The notes beneath the pieces were generated by a model. That model was not told where the DNA came from. It did not search any database and saw only the letters and a program-made list of their open reading frames with translations. DNA of 64,000 nt. Source: Colletotrichum lupini (taxonomy: Eukaryota > Ascomycota > Sordariomycetes > Glomerellales > Glomerellaceae). The stretch lies in NCBI RefSeq assembly GCF_023278565.1, contig NC_064682.1:2418001-2482000 (forward strand). The letters are read 5' to 3'. Position numbers and translations under genes: made by a program. Below, in pieces: positions 36,518 to 48,039 of this stretch; the first letter of the stretch is position 1; each line of letters begins with the position of its first letter.

Positions 36518-37216
36518 TACAGCCGAAGTCTCACTTCTGACTAGCACTGTCACGGTAAGTCGCGAATCACTGAATCTTCGGCGTTGTCGCCTTATGATCG
36601 TCTGTGACATTGACTTCGGGATATTTCAGCAAGCGGAAATTGCGACCCATACGCGAAAGATCAAATGCACCCCTTCGGCCAGCGACCCGTCTTTCTACCT
36701 CCTAGCAACCGTTGCGCCGGTCCCAACACTGGTCCCAGTGTACAACGACAAATACGTGCTCGCGAACCCGCAGTTCGAATTGTTCACAGAGAATGGCGTC
36801 TTGTTCGAGCCGCAGTATACCCCGGACAAGGGCACCGCCAGCGTCTTCATCCTCGATAGCAAAGGCCGCATCGTCACGCAACATCCTACGGCGATCACTT
36901 CTTCGCCAGCGATGACTATAATGACTTCGAGCTGCTGCACATCCTGCCCCGTGGATGGATCCAGGCGCGCAGAGGTCACAATGGCGAGGATACCGGATTC
37001 GACTATGTCTATTGCACGGTGCAGCCTCCGTCGGGGCGATATGTTGGTGGATTCAAGGAGTTGGCATGCACGCAGGGGTACTTCAATGCGACGGTTTTGC
37101 AGTATTGTCCGTTATATGACGAGTATTTCCACACAGGAACGGTGCTTGGGGCGGAGTACAGTGCTACAACTCCTGATTGTCTGCTGGTGACATATCTGGT
37201 GGTTCCCGTCTGCTGA
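36518..37216 (+). pseudogene. Secreted Thr-rich protein gene, 3' fragment (frameshifted)
   Basis: Immediately after the Fot1 element the frame ACA-GCC-GAA-GTC resumes the interrupted exon (TAEVSLLTSTVT). A canonical intron (36555-36629, GTAAGT...TTTCAG) leads into an exon containing SFYLLATVAPVPTLVPVYN, LANPQFELFTENGVLFEPQY and VFILDSKGRIVT. Near 36875-36885 the sensible frame changes by one base, continuing as SYGDHFFASDDYNDFELL, then CTVQPPSGRYVGGF and a cysteine-ending C-terminus (YLVVPVC, stop at 37216). The beta-rich, cysteine-bounded C-terminal domain looks extracellular, but I cannot name the family. Two insertions plus the frameshift make this gene dead. Confidence 0.65.
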
Positions 37217-37989
37217 GAACAATTGGGTGCTTCGGCATTGATTTCGTGGGGTGGGTTGAAAGGCACGGAATTACGGGTCCGGTTACCAAAGCCGCCAGGC
37301 TCCACCTCGCCGAAGTGGCCTTCGGGAGCCGGCGCCGGGAATCTGAGGTGTCATGCGTCTCGCTTGAGAGCTGCTTTCGCCAGGATCCATGTATGCATTG
37401 TTTCGTACGCCATTAAACTCATTCCATCGGACTTATCCATCAGTTTGCGAACTCCTTCTCATTTGAATGAAGGTTGTCTGGCTCCTGCCAGTTGGGCGAC
37501 TGACTCGCAGGAATAGGATGCGTCGGGCCGGAGCGGGAAAGTCCTCCATGTTCGTCCTTTCTCCATGTCTGAGACATTCTGTTCGTCCCTGCATCAATTC
37601 CGTGTTGATTCTATATGTCGGACAATTTCGAGAGCCCAATTTAGAAACGGAAGGTACGATCAGACGCGAACACGTGACGTCATACCGTACACAGAAGGCA
37701 GGGACCCCAAGTAAGGTAGCTACGTCATTCAACGTTCCCCAGTTGTTCCTGACAATCACCTCGCAGCGGATGTAGCTGCAGCACAACCAATCCAGCCTCA
37801 ACTGTCATTTTTGTTGAGTGCGGCACTTCATGATACCTTCTCCCTCATACTACACACCTCAAAATATCTCCTGCGAGACCGTAAACCACAGGAAGCAAGC
37901 TACCAAGCTATCGCTTCTCCATTCCTACCACCGATCACCGCAAAATCAACGTCTCTGTCGCTCGACACCAAGCACCCACCACAATCACC
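37217..37989. other. Intergenic and 5' leader of the Kelch gene
   Basis: Normal composition. The last ~150 bp (CA-rich, CACCACAATCACC before ATG) look like a 5' leader. Short upstream ATGs occur, but no supported gene. Confidence 0.5.
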
Positions 37990-39290
37990 ATGGCAGAAAT
38001 CGCAGCAGGCGCTGTCGTAGCTGAGCAGGTCGTTTCCACTGGCATCGAGGCTGGAGCGGCCGTCGCTGTGGCACGCCCAACCCAGCCTCTGAAGGTGTCA
38101 CTGTCCCAGGTCGCCACCACCCAGTCCCCCGCTTTCGACACGTCGTAAGTCAGATCCCTGTCTTCCAAGGGGGTTGACTCTAACACTTGAACAGCGCTCT
38201 TGCACGTTCCCACCATTCAGTCACCGTCGTCAACCACAAGGCATGCATCTTCGGCGGCGAGACAGCAGAGAGCGAGCTAGCTTCTACTGACTTCCATGTC
38301 CTCTCCTTGCCGGCCATGACCAAGGGTGAGCCAGTTGCAGCCTATGCTTGCTATCCGGCATTCGCAATGCAGGATGCAGAGACCGGCAAGACCTACGTCC
38401 CTTCCCCGCGTTCAAGACATGCGGCGGCAGCCCGCGGCCAGTTCGTGATCGTCAATGGCGGTGCTGATGCCAGTGGAAAGCCCATCGACGAGACGTGTCT
38501 CTGGCTATGGGACTCTGAGAGTTTGAAGTGGACCAAGATCCAAGGAGCAAGCCAGATCGGCAAGACCATCACCCCGAGATTCGACCACCACATCTTTGTC
38601 GAGCAGACCCAGGACTTCCTGGTTCTTCACGGAGGACGGACTGCACCAGGACAGGAGGCATCTACCGAGACGTGGATGTACAACTTTGACACTCTCGCCT
38701 GGACAGCGTTGCCGCCTTCTCCTCAGCCTCCTCTCGCGGCCGCCTTCGTGGATAATGTTCTTTATACCATCGGGGCTGACTCTAACATGAGCGGTGCTAT
38801 CCACTACATGGACCTCAAGTCAAACGCCGAGGACCGCGAGAAGCCCGACGCTCTTCAATGGAAGACCATCAACTTCCCTACCAACCCACTCACTCCGGGT
38901 CCCCACCCACGCGAAGGCGGCGCACTCGTGCCAGTAGACACTGGTCTTGGCAGACACTACCTCGTCTATATGTTTGGCACGAACAGCACTTCAGCCGAAA
39001 AGGACTTCTACACTGATATTTGGGCCCTTCAGCTCCCCACTCACGGCTTCAGTGCGGCCGCTGTGAAGGATGCGATCCGTGACAAGCTGCCTCGTGTTGA
39101 TTCTGGCGAGTTCAGCTGGGCAGAGGTGGAGCTCATTCCGACAGAGGAAGTCAAGACGGAGGGAAAGGCGCATCCCGGACCACGTGGATACTTTGGCGCA
39201 GACGCAGCGGATGGAAAGAGTCTCGTCTTCTGGGGCGGCGTCAGTGCGCTGGGCAAGGAGGGCGATGGATGGCTGCTTCAGGTCCAGTGA
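37990..39290 (+). CDS. Kelch-repeat beta-propeller protein
   Basis: Two exons, 37990-38144 and 38195-39290, with a 50-bp GTAAGT...AACAG intron, give 416 residues. The start ATG has a strong context (CACCATGGCA). After an Ala-rich N-terminus, Kelch motifs recur: HHSVTVVNHKACIFGGE, SRHAAAARGQFVIVNGG, DHHIFVEQTQDFLVLHGGR, AAAFVDNVLYTIG and YLVYMFGTNS. Each has the hydrophobic-GG core and a following W or Y. This indicates a six- or seven-bladed propeller. The closest architecture from general knowledge is the fungal Kelch/nitrile-specifier-like group, but no catalytic residues can be named. No signal peptide, so probably cytosolic. Confidence 0.9.
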
Positions 39291-40035
39291 GCAGTGCCTG
39301 ATTAATAAATGTGTGGAGGACATAGGAAACAAGATTCCCCAAAAGTGTATTAACGCCTTAAGGTAGTCAGGGACGACCAAAAGAAACAAAACACCTTCAT
39401 GTTAGGCAAGCTCCTATATACGCGACCCCTTTGATAGCGAGGGACACGCCTGTAAGGACTATGGTCAGCCGGCCTTGTCAAGTCAACCAAAGTCTCATTT
39501 TTGCGTGGCTTTGCAAGTTTCTCTCAAGACTACAACAATCCTTGCCGGCAAAGGGGGTATTCTGGACAGGGGCCTATTCTGCTACTTCATGGGAGTTGTG
39601 CCCTTAAGGGGCCAGTCTGCTGGTTTAGTAGCCCTTCGTGTCGCCAGTTGTCCCTACGTATGCCAAAGTTCCCCTCCTTCTCTCTTTGATCGCCAGTGAT
39701 GGGCTTCCTCTAGTCTTTGAGATCTCTGTTGGAATCGCTGCTCTATCCAAGAAAGACCGCTCTGCAAGCATAACAGGCTAAGATAGAAGAGGTAGGGGCG
39801 CACTTGCCGTCAGGTCACCATGAACTTCCATTGTGTACACGAAGTGGTATCTACCCGGGGGGCTACTGCCCAATTAAACAATATCTAGCAAGTAGGAAGG
39901 ACGAACTCTGCCGTGCGAACTTTCCCTTCTTCATAGGAAGGTCAGGCCTGGCTTCCGACCTCTCTCGTTTCTGTCTTCTACTGAGTTATCTTCAGGGCGA
40001 CGCTTGACCACGCATCTTCCATCTACATCAACTCC
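39291..40035. other. Intergenic region
   Basis: Normal composition; contains short open frames without features. Nothing else is identifiable. Confidence 0.5.
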
Positions 40036-40743
40036 ATGCATCTGTCTCAGATCAACACATTACAAGCATTGCAGTACGACGAACCCACTACAAAAGACTC
40101 GCCCTTCTCCGTCACTATGGGCGCCATCTTAAGCTGCCAGCCGCGCAAGATCACCACAAAGATCACTCTCGAAATTGGTGATTACATGGTGTACACTTAC
40201 TCCTCCAATCCAGAAAACATGGATCCTTCGAAGAATGATTGGGAGGCTGCACTTTTGATCAAAACAAAAGACATCAAGCAAGTGTTAAAACAAGGTATCA
40301 TCATTTCGGAAGACGATATTCAACTGCAATCCGGCGGTATCACGCCCCGAAAGCGCCCCGAACTTCTTCAAGGCAGAGGCTGGGTCCACACCCGTCAGTA
40401 CATCTTGTCTGGCAACTCGTGTGGCGGATGGGCGGCGCGTATTGAGGTCGGGGCGCGCGATCTCGCTCCGCTTGCGAGCTTTCGCATCACGAATCTTGTT
40501 GGCCATGCGAACCATGGCTGGCCTATGGAGCAAGGACTATTGGTGTGTTTAAGCAAGGCTCTCGATGAGGCGAATTTAGTTACGTGGGATACGTATCATG
40601 GGTCTAGCCCATGGTGGCCTATGCTGGTCACCATTGTCCCACGGAGGACAGATGTATCGGCGTCGGGAGATAACGTGAAGGGCGATGCTGGTGGGGTCGA
40701 GGAGCCAGTGCCTACGTCCAGTGGCAAGACGAAGAAGGGATAG
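40036..40743 (+). CDS. Hypothetical protein (235 residues)
   Basis: An uninterrupted frame from ATG 40036 to TAG 40741-40743. I do not recognise a family. The central part has alternating hydrophobic residues suggestive of beta strands (KITTKITLEIGDYMVYTY, WVHTRQYILSG, WAARIEVGARDLAPLASFRI) and ends in a Gly/Ser/Lys-rich disordered tail. A Met at 40117 (MGAILSCQPRK) could be the true start; MGxxxS at that start would be a possible N-myristoylation signal. No signal peptide or membrane segment. Codon use resembles neighbouring genes, so the frame is likely genuine. Confidence 0.6.
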   Translation: MHLSQINTLQALQYDEPTTKDSPFSVTMGAILSCQPRKITTKITLEIGDYMVYTYSSNPENMDPSKNDWEAALLIKTKDIKQVLKQGIIISEDDIQLQSGGITPRKRPELLQGRGWVHTRQYILSGNSCGGWAARIEVGARDLAPLASFRITNLVGHANHGWPMEQGLLVCLSKALDEANLVTWDTYHGSSPWWPMLVTIVPRRTDVSASGDNVKGDAGGVEEPVPTSSGKTKKG

Positions 40744-41831
40744 ACGCACGTGGAACCTTGCGAGGACTTGAAGAGCTAGATCACGGAAGTGTTGCATGAT
40801 TACGATGATGTCGAGATGAGGTAGGGAGGCCTCTCCCCAGTCCGAGCACTCGCGTTGGGCTCCAAGATGGTGACGATGAATCAAGTACGAACTTGCATCA
40901 CGGATTCATGATTGCGGTACTGTTCATAGATACAAACAATTCGAACCAGAAGCTCTCTACAGGACAATTCGAGAGGGGAGTGAAGCTAATTCAATAATAC
41001 ACTATCAAATTCCGCCTGGAAAGCGGAGATCTCTGCAATTGAAGGTGCTAAACAAGGCCCACCAACGCGGCCACGGCTTTCATGGCCTTTGCGAGAGAAC
41101 ATATTCCTGGCCCAGCATATGAGTTGGCACCACTCTTAGCTTATGTACCTGGATATGCTTGCTTAAATTGGCAACTCAGATGGAACCGTAGGAACACATA
41201 TCCCGCAGCGGAAGACTGCACGGGTTTATCTGGACTTTGCAATTGCCTCAACTTGGCGGCTATGGCGCCCCGCACTGCAAAGGTTTGATTTGATGATGTT
41301 GTTCTGCGGCGTGCGTCCCCCGCGGTTCAGCCCCGCCTAGCAGGCGTCGGGTAGGTCGAGGCGTTCTGAGACATGGAATGCAGCAACCCCTTACTGGCAC
41401 AGCTTTTCTAGTCAGCGACTTTCTCGGTGTCGAGGGAACAAATGAGAGATGTGAACGCAGAAGTAGGAGGAGGCAGAGTTGAGGTGGCGCTACCACACCG
41501 TACAGCACAACAACGTTGCCCGTTGTGCCCGCCAAGTCAAGTTCAGCCCACATGCGCGGCAGCCACAAATGGTATGAGCGACCTTTCCCCGTTCCAGTAC
41601 CTACTAAATGCCGATCAACTGAAAAAGGGGGCATCATGCAGGAGTAAAAGACGTCTTCTATCCATACAGCGCGCTCCGCCTATTAGGCTGTCTTCTCTCC
41701 AACACTACAATACATAGCCCACATGACAACATGAAGCATCCGACTTTATACACTTTGGCCCCAGAGGCTTGCCTTGGAAGGCGGCCTCTGACCATGCGGA
41801 GCGGTACTCGAAGTGGAGAGTCTGAAGGTTC

Positions 41832-41875
<44 letters not shown>

Positions 41876-42097
41876 GACTTCCTTTCCTTGATTACCCCTG
41901 GTGTGCCAACGAAGTCTAGAGGGATCTTCAATATCAGATTCGAGCTTCTCCTCGTAAGGAGAAACACGCGATTCCAAAAGGAATTGGAAACGGGCCAAAA
42001 CTGCTCTTTTTTGTGTCTCGTTTGACACCATTTTCGATCGTTCCCACCCCCGTCTGCGAGCTTTCTACGCCAGAGGTCTTAGACACGCCTCGAACTC
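40744..42097. other. Intergenic with a (TC)15 microsatellite
   Basis: Holds the presumed promoter of the NLR-like gene. A pure (TC)15 repeat lies at 41841-41870, within a wider pyrimidine tract on the + strand (41827-41875). A short frame at 41082-41288 has no features and is not supported. Confidence 0.5.
41841..41870 (+). repeat. (TC)15 microsatellite
   Basis: Thirty bases of uninterrupted TC repeat about 230 bp upstream of the proposed NLR start; may lie in the promoter or leader. Confidence 0.9.
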
Positions 42098-45000
42098 ATG
42101 GTGAGTCTCAAAAGTTTCTCCTCCACACAATCGTGTATGCGTAAGCACGAGGACTGAAAGTTTTCGTCTAGTCTCTGCTTCAGATCTATCCCGACTTGAA
42201 TAGTTCTCCTGATCTGCGAATTGTGTCTCCGGTAGTGGAGAAGGTAGAGTGAGTATCTCTGTCATCATGAAGTGACTGAATGTAAGAAATTGTTCCTGAT
42301 CCGCTTCTAGCATTATCGTCGTTCCTGGACAATATTCAGCCCGAAAGTCGTTGACTGGTTTGGGCAACCGGGACCACCTTACCAAAGCCTTCGTTGATGA
42401 CCTTCTCCCTTCAGACTTCCCGCATTCGAGAATACTCTTCTTCGACTATGATCCTCATTCGGCTTTTCGGTCTGGTTTCACAGAGAACAGACTGCAAGTT
42501 GTTACCCTACATCTCCTACAACATGCTGTCAAGCTGAGGAAGAGAGATCCTCTGCGGCCTATCATCTTTATCGCACACGGTGTGGGTGGAATACTTGTCA
42601 AGAATGCCTTGCTGCGCGCAGCGTTAGATTCGAGGTTTAAGACGATTAGAAGGGCTACGAAAGGGATCGCCTTCTTTGGGACACCTCACAGGGCAAGATC
42701 GCTCGACGCAAGCTTAGAAACCCTCGTATCGGACTTCGCGTCACAGCTATGGATTTCGGACTCCTGCCAGACCAAAACTTCCCGTAAAGCCCCCTACTTC
42801 GTGAGAACATCATCATCTTTCTCGGCGCTCCTCTCCGCCGAGAGATTCCACGATGAATGGCTCTCGAGATACTCCCGCCGGCTCAGGTTTCTCTCGTTTT
42901 ATGGAAAAATACCATCTTTGGTAAGCTCAACTCTTTTTGTAGTCACTTCAATTTAAAGCATAAATCAACCAAGATTCCGGGGCTATCGTCGTGGCACATT
43001 AGCTAACCACTCAGGAAAGGCCGTACCCGGTCAAAGTGCCACTCTCGGTCTACCCCAAGAACAAGAAGCAATAATCGCTTTGCCTTCATCACAGCAAGAC
43101 TTCTGGGCCTTTGAAGGTTCGACTGATCCAAACTATTGCATCTTCCGCAACAAGTTAGCGTGGCTTTTGGGATGGATCGCGCAGTCAGGTAAGTGAAGCA
43201 TCATTGGCTTGTAAGCTATGATTGGTTATTTGATCACAGTGAGGACCTCCAGCTCATACGATCGCCAGATCCTATCCGATACAGTCTCGAGTTTCAAGAC
43301 CTGAAATGGCTTCGACAGTTGTACCCCTCCGGTCTCAAATCAAGAGAAAATCTCATTCAAGATCCAGTCGAGGGCACCTGCCAGTGGATTTGGTCGAATT
43401 CTTCTTTCAAATCCTGGCTGTTAGCCGACACAAGCGCGACGATGTGGTTGACAGGAAAGCCAGGCAGTGGCAAATCGACGTTGCTAAGATATGTTTCGAA
43501 CTATCTCTGCACTGTTGCCGACGACATGCCGTATGAGCCTCTTGCGGTGGCCCGACGTTCCTTTGCTGTGGCAAATTTCTTTTGCGATTTCTCAGCCCCC
43601 CCAAAGTCCTCTGAGAGTATCTTACGCTCTCTTCTTCACCAAGTTCTTAGTGGTCAACCGTCTCTTCTTCGCTACCTCGCCCCCGTAGTCAAGAGAAAAC
43701 ACCAATGGTCCACTGGCACGGATTTCAGTCTGGTTACAGCTTTGAGGGAAATCTCAAAGCACAGAAGTATCGTCTGCGTAATAGATGCGCTCGACGAGTG
43801 CGACGTTGTTGTACGCACCAATCTCCTTGATGCATTGGCAGACCACCTCGTCGCTCCCGCAGAGGACTCCTGGAGATCGCCCTGCGCAGTTCATGCCAAT
43901 TGTGCTTGTCGTACGTCTTCTCCAAAACTAAAGATTCTCTTTTCTTCTCGGCCGTTTCTCTCGGTACAAGTAAGCAATCACGAGAACCACCATGTCCAGC
44001 ATCTCAGCCTTTCTGCCGGGGAGGCTGCATCTAGCCTAGCAAAGGATTTCCAAGCAGTCGTCAAATCAACGTTTCCTCTCCTCGGATCCAATGACGAAGT
44101 CGAAAGGCGTAAAGACATTGCTGCTAGAATTGTTGAGAGATCTGACGGGGTATTCCTTTGGGTCAAACTTGTCTTGAAGTCCTTGCTGGCTCTGGAAGTG
44201 CAAACCAGCGAGAATTTATTGAGTCAATTGGAAAAGCATCCGACAAACCTGAACGACATGTACTCATCCATTCTTTCTTCAGTCAATGAGAAGAAGGCTG
44301 ATGAGAAATCATACATTCTGAGATGTCTGGATTGGGTTGTATTTGCTCAAAGGCCTCTACGAGTCGAGGAACTCGCTGCGGCTGTTGCATTCGAGACGGA
44401 ACGTGGCTATCAACATGATTTCCCAACCTCAGTCCACACACCAAGCTTCCTAGACCTTCGCTGCAAATTTCGCCCCAGATCGATCGGATTCTGTTTCTCT
44501 CAAGTCCCTCTCATAGAGGTGAAAGGCTCGACGGTTCATCTCATTCATCGATCAGTCAAGGACTTCATGTCGTCTACAAGTCAGACCGCTACCGGCAGCC
44601 TTCTCCTACCACAGGTTTCTCGCAGAACCGATCTTGATGTCAACACTCGCATTGCTGTAATATGTCTGGCATACTTAAGAAAGTTGAGTCGGGCAGATAG
44701 GTCATCAGACGAGGTTCCCAAACGCCATTCAATGCTTGACACTGAAGTTGCGTTTCCCTTGTATACCTATGCCGCGACGTATTGGAGCTCCCACGAGAAG
44801 GCTTCGGCTCAACACCAAGAGTACCCCGACGAGATTGTTCACAACTTATGTAGTCCGAGGTCCCTCCTATTGCAGAAGTGGTTCAGGCCTTGGTGGGAGA
44901 ATCAGTCGACTGAACCTTGGGAATTGCGCAGGTTTCCGACATACCCAACAGAAGGTATCGTGCTTTCTTTTCTTGGGAAAACAAATGAGGTCGCAAGTCT

Positions 45001-47868
45001 TCTCCGGCATAAGTCCATGAAAGCCGATGAGTGTACCCCCAAGGGCGAAGAATGGACGCCACTCATGGCCGCATCGTGGAGCGGGCACGAGTCCGTGGTC
45101 CAGCTTCTTTTGCGGCAGCAGATCGACTTTGCTGCGCATCCGGTCCATTCTTCCCGTGCGCTAACGCACGCAATCGAGCGAGGCCATACTATCATTGCTC
45201 AGGATATCACCATGGCGTTTGCTCGGCCAACAGCAAAAGTCTCTGCATCGCTCTCAATTCTGTCTCAAGGAGCGAGCTCTCCTCTGGCAACTGCAACACG
45301 GCTGGGAAAGTCGCAAGTGGTTTCATTGCTCTTAGCTCATGGAGCCACTGCCAACTCCCGCTGGCAATTACCAGATGACGAATCGAAGCATACATATAGG
45401 ACTATGGGTTCAAAACCTTGCAAGTGGCGTGGCATGATTACACCGTTGGCGCTTGCTGTGAGCCAAAATGACATGGAGATGATAGAGGTTCTCAGCTCCT
45501 CTAGCGTAAGCTTCGAAGACTACGACTACTTGAGCCTTGCTGCCAGTACTGGTGCTTTTGGCGCGGTTCAATTTTTGCTGAAACAAGGGTTGGAAGTCCC
45601 CAACGACCGCCAAAGGCACTCGGCACTTCTTCTGGCGGCAGATCGTGGTTACACCGAGATAGTGAAGGTTCTCTTGGACCACAATAGATCTCTCCTGCCT
45701 GTGGAAAAGTCAAAAAGTCTGATTCCTGATTGGTTCGGACATTTGAGTCGACCAGTCGCCATCAAACTATTGCTTCTCCCCGCATTCACAGCCGAGGATG
45801 CATTTCTTGACGCATGCGAGGCGTGCTCTCTAGAAAACATCAAGTCTTTCCTCAACATCGGTATCTCTCCAGATGCTAGAAGGAACGGAAGCCACGCGAT
45901 CCACCTTGTTTTAAATGACTCAGGGCACTGGGACAGACCTTCCCGTGAGAGCGAGAGACTTCATGCTCTGGAGACCTTGCTCGATCGAGGGGCACAAATC
46001 AGCCAGAAAGACGAGCATGGGAACACTTGTCTTCACCTCGCAGCGAAGAGAGGCGAAAATGAGATTTCTCAGGATCTTGTTTCCTTCGGATGTCCCGTCA
46101 ACGAGAGGAATCAACTTGGGGAGACTGCCGCGGACATTGTCGCCCTACAAGGCAATGCTGCTTGGCTTCAGCAACTTCTTGTGTCTGGAGCCGACCCAGA
46201 CACCTTGTCCTGGAAGAACGCACTCAAGAGCGGTAGTATAGACACTGTGAGCGTTCTGCTCAGGTTTTACCGTAGGTTTTGCCGTGAGGGCATCGAGTTC
46301 TCACCTATTCCCAGTGAAGTGTACCACCACTATCTTATGTGTGGGGATGTTCCCCTTTGCTATACTGCAGCCGTAGCCTATCTCAGGTCTAGGCACATAA
46401 TGAACCAAAGCAGCATTAGGATCGAAACAGATCGAAGTCTTACATGTCTGGAACTCCTTCAAAGAGGTTGGGAAGACCTCACAGAAACTACATGGGGCTG
46501 GTGGCCTTTAAGGCCACCTTTGCCCCAGCTGAACCCAGATGAAGCTTGGATTTGCTGGAAGTGCTTCAATGTGAGTAGCTCCACTATCAAGTGAGCATTC
46601 TGTCGGCGCTGAATCACAGTCTAGTGCAACGGCAAAGAACACAGAGATAGAATACCCTCCCAGTTGGGCGTCGAGATTCTCGCTTTGGTGGAATTTCTGT
46701 CAATGCTAAGTCAAGTTGCTTCGGAAACCACAGGTCGGAATTCCTGTCCTAGCAATAATCAATGGGTCATTTCTCCGGGGACAGTCTGCAGCCTTGACTC
46801 TGGCGGAGACATACTCACGAGACCACCGGAACATGGAGGTAACGCGCCCTTACGGAGGCCAGCGTCCGGCAGCAGAGGCCAAAGTTCGAATCGCCAACGC
46901 GGCTTAGATACACCTCTCAGCAATCCTCGTAGACGATATATTCCCGAGCCTCAAAGATTGGTACCGGCTTTAATCCCAGAGAAGACTTCGAAATCCCGGG
47001 ACGCAGAGGGAAAACCTTCGGATGACGAGAAATCAAACCCTGAAGAGAAGGTCCGTTTTGTCGTCATCAAAGCTGTCTCCTTTCCTCACGACCATATCGA
47101 AATTCAAGAAAAGACTACCGACTTGAAATTCCTGGATGACCTGCAGAAGAAGTATTGGGCTCGATGTAGCGCGTTCAAGACCTATCTTTCTATTCATCGA
47201 TTCCATCACTGGGGGTTTGATAAAGTAAGCTACCAATCGGTGTCTTGAGCACCTCGCTTGAAACCACAGACAATTATGACACCAATACTAATTGAGAACA
47301 CATCTAGTATGAACACTTCAACGGCAACTACATTTCTATCGCAAGTGGCTGTGCAAGTAGTACGGAATTGCCCGGGGCACCGCACGACTTGGACTACGAC
47401 TTCAAGCGACTGGCCAACGAGTCTCCTCCAATATCGCAACCGATATTTTACAGTCACTGCTACGATTGCAAGCCTGACTGCTCTCGAATCAAACTTTTGC
47501 ACAGCTGTACAAATACCTCTACAGGAAAGTTTGACGAAGAATGCGTCCCTGAGCACAGCGATCGTATGGCCGAGCTGCTGTCACGGGTACCCAAGCGACT
47601 CCTCGAATGGCAGCCGAGAAATCTGGACCATGAGGTAGCATACGGGCTATCTTCATTTGAGTTACCGAATGCATGGGGCTTCTGTATTTACTCCATTCTT
47701 TGTTTCTTGTTGCCAGCGGGGCTCTTTTGGATATTTTGGTTGTCAATCATGGGCCACGAAGCCGATTTACAGAATGCTAGTGTACCGGCAACACTAGCCG
47801 TAGTATTATGGGTGACTCTTTATCAGAGCACGGCGGGCAAGCGATGGTGTCGGAAGATGCAATACTAG
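42098..47868 (+). CDS. NLR-like protein: hydrolase-like domain, NACHT, ankyrin repeats, C-terminal membrane segments
   Basis: Seven-exon model: 42098-42100, 42184-42248, 42311-42920, 43020-43188, 43269-46570, 46625-47224 and 47308-47868, about 1769 residues. All junctions are GT-AG and in frame; the first exon (ATG alone) is the least certain. N-terminus: an alpha/beta-hydrolase fold (VDIIVVPG, RILFFDYD, FGTPHRARS) like the lipase/DUF676 domains of fungal NLRs. The usual GHSLGG nucleophile motif reads AHGVGG (111-116), so Ser is absent. NACHT: Walker A GKPGSGKST (about 345-353) and Walker B IVCVIDALDECD (about 450-461). Ankyrin repeats span about 875-1260 (EWTPLMAASWSGHESVVQLL, NTCLHLAAKRGENE). 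The C-terminal extension has YWARCSAFKTYLSIHRFHHW and two membrane segments (about 47674-47750 and 47782-47830). Probable role: self/non-self or stress sensing. Confidence 0.85.
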
Positions 47869-48039
47869 GTGTTTTTCTTCATCGATAATTTTTGAACTTG
47901 TTCTATTGGATCTTCGTACTTTTAGAGCTATTCATACCGTGGACAAAGGTAGCTACGCCCCTATGATCATATGCTTCATCAGATATCAACTCGAACACAC
48001 CACCCAGACCTCGTCTTTTCATCTCTTCATCTCCTTTTC

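Noticed and set aside
41827..41875. Possible CRISPR-like repeat
   Set aside because: It is a simple TC dinucleotide microsatellite with no spacers, in a eukaryotic genome.
42351..42353. TTG at 42351 as the start of the hydrolase-like domain
   Set aside because: The frame extends upstream through IIVVPGQ and two likely introns to an ATG at 42098; a fungal TTG start is improbable.
43189..43239. Acceptor ATCACAG for intron 4 of the NLR-like gene, suggesting a frameshifted pseudogene
   Set aside because: With CGCCAG at 43268 instead, the same donor gives a canonical intron and an open frame, so no frameshift is needed.
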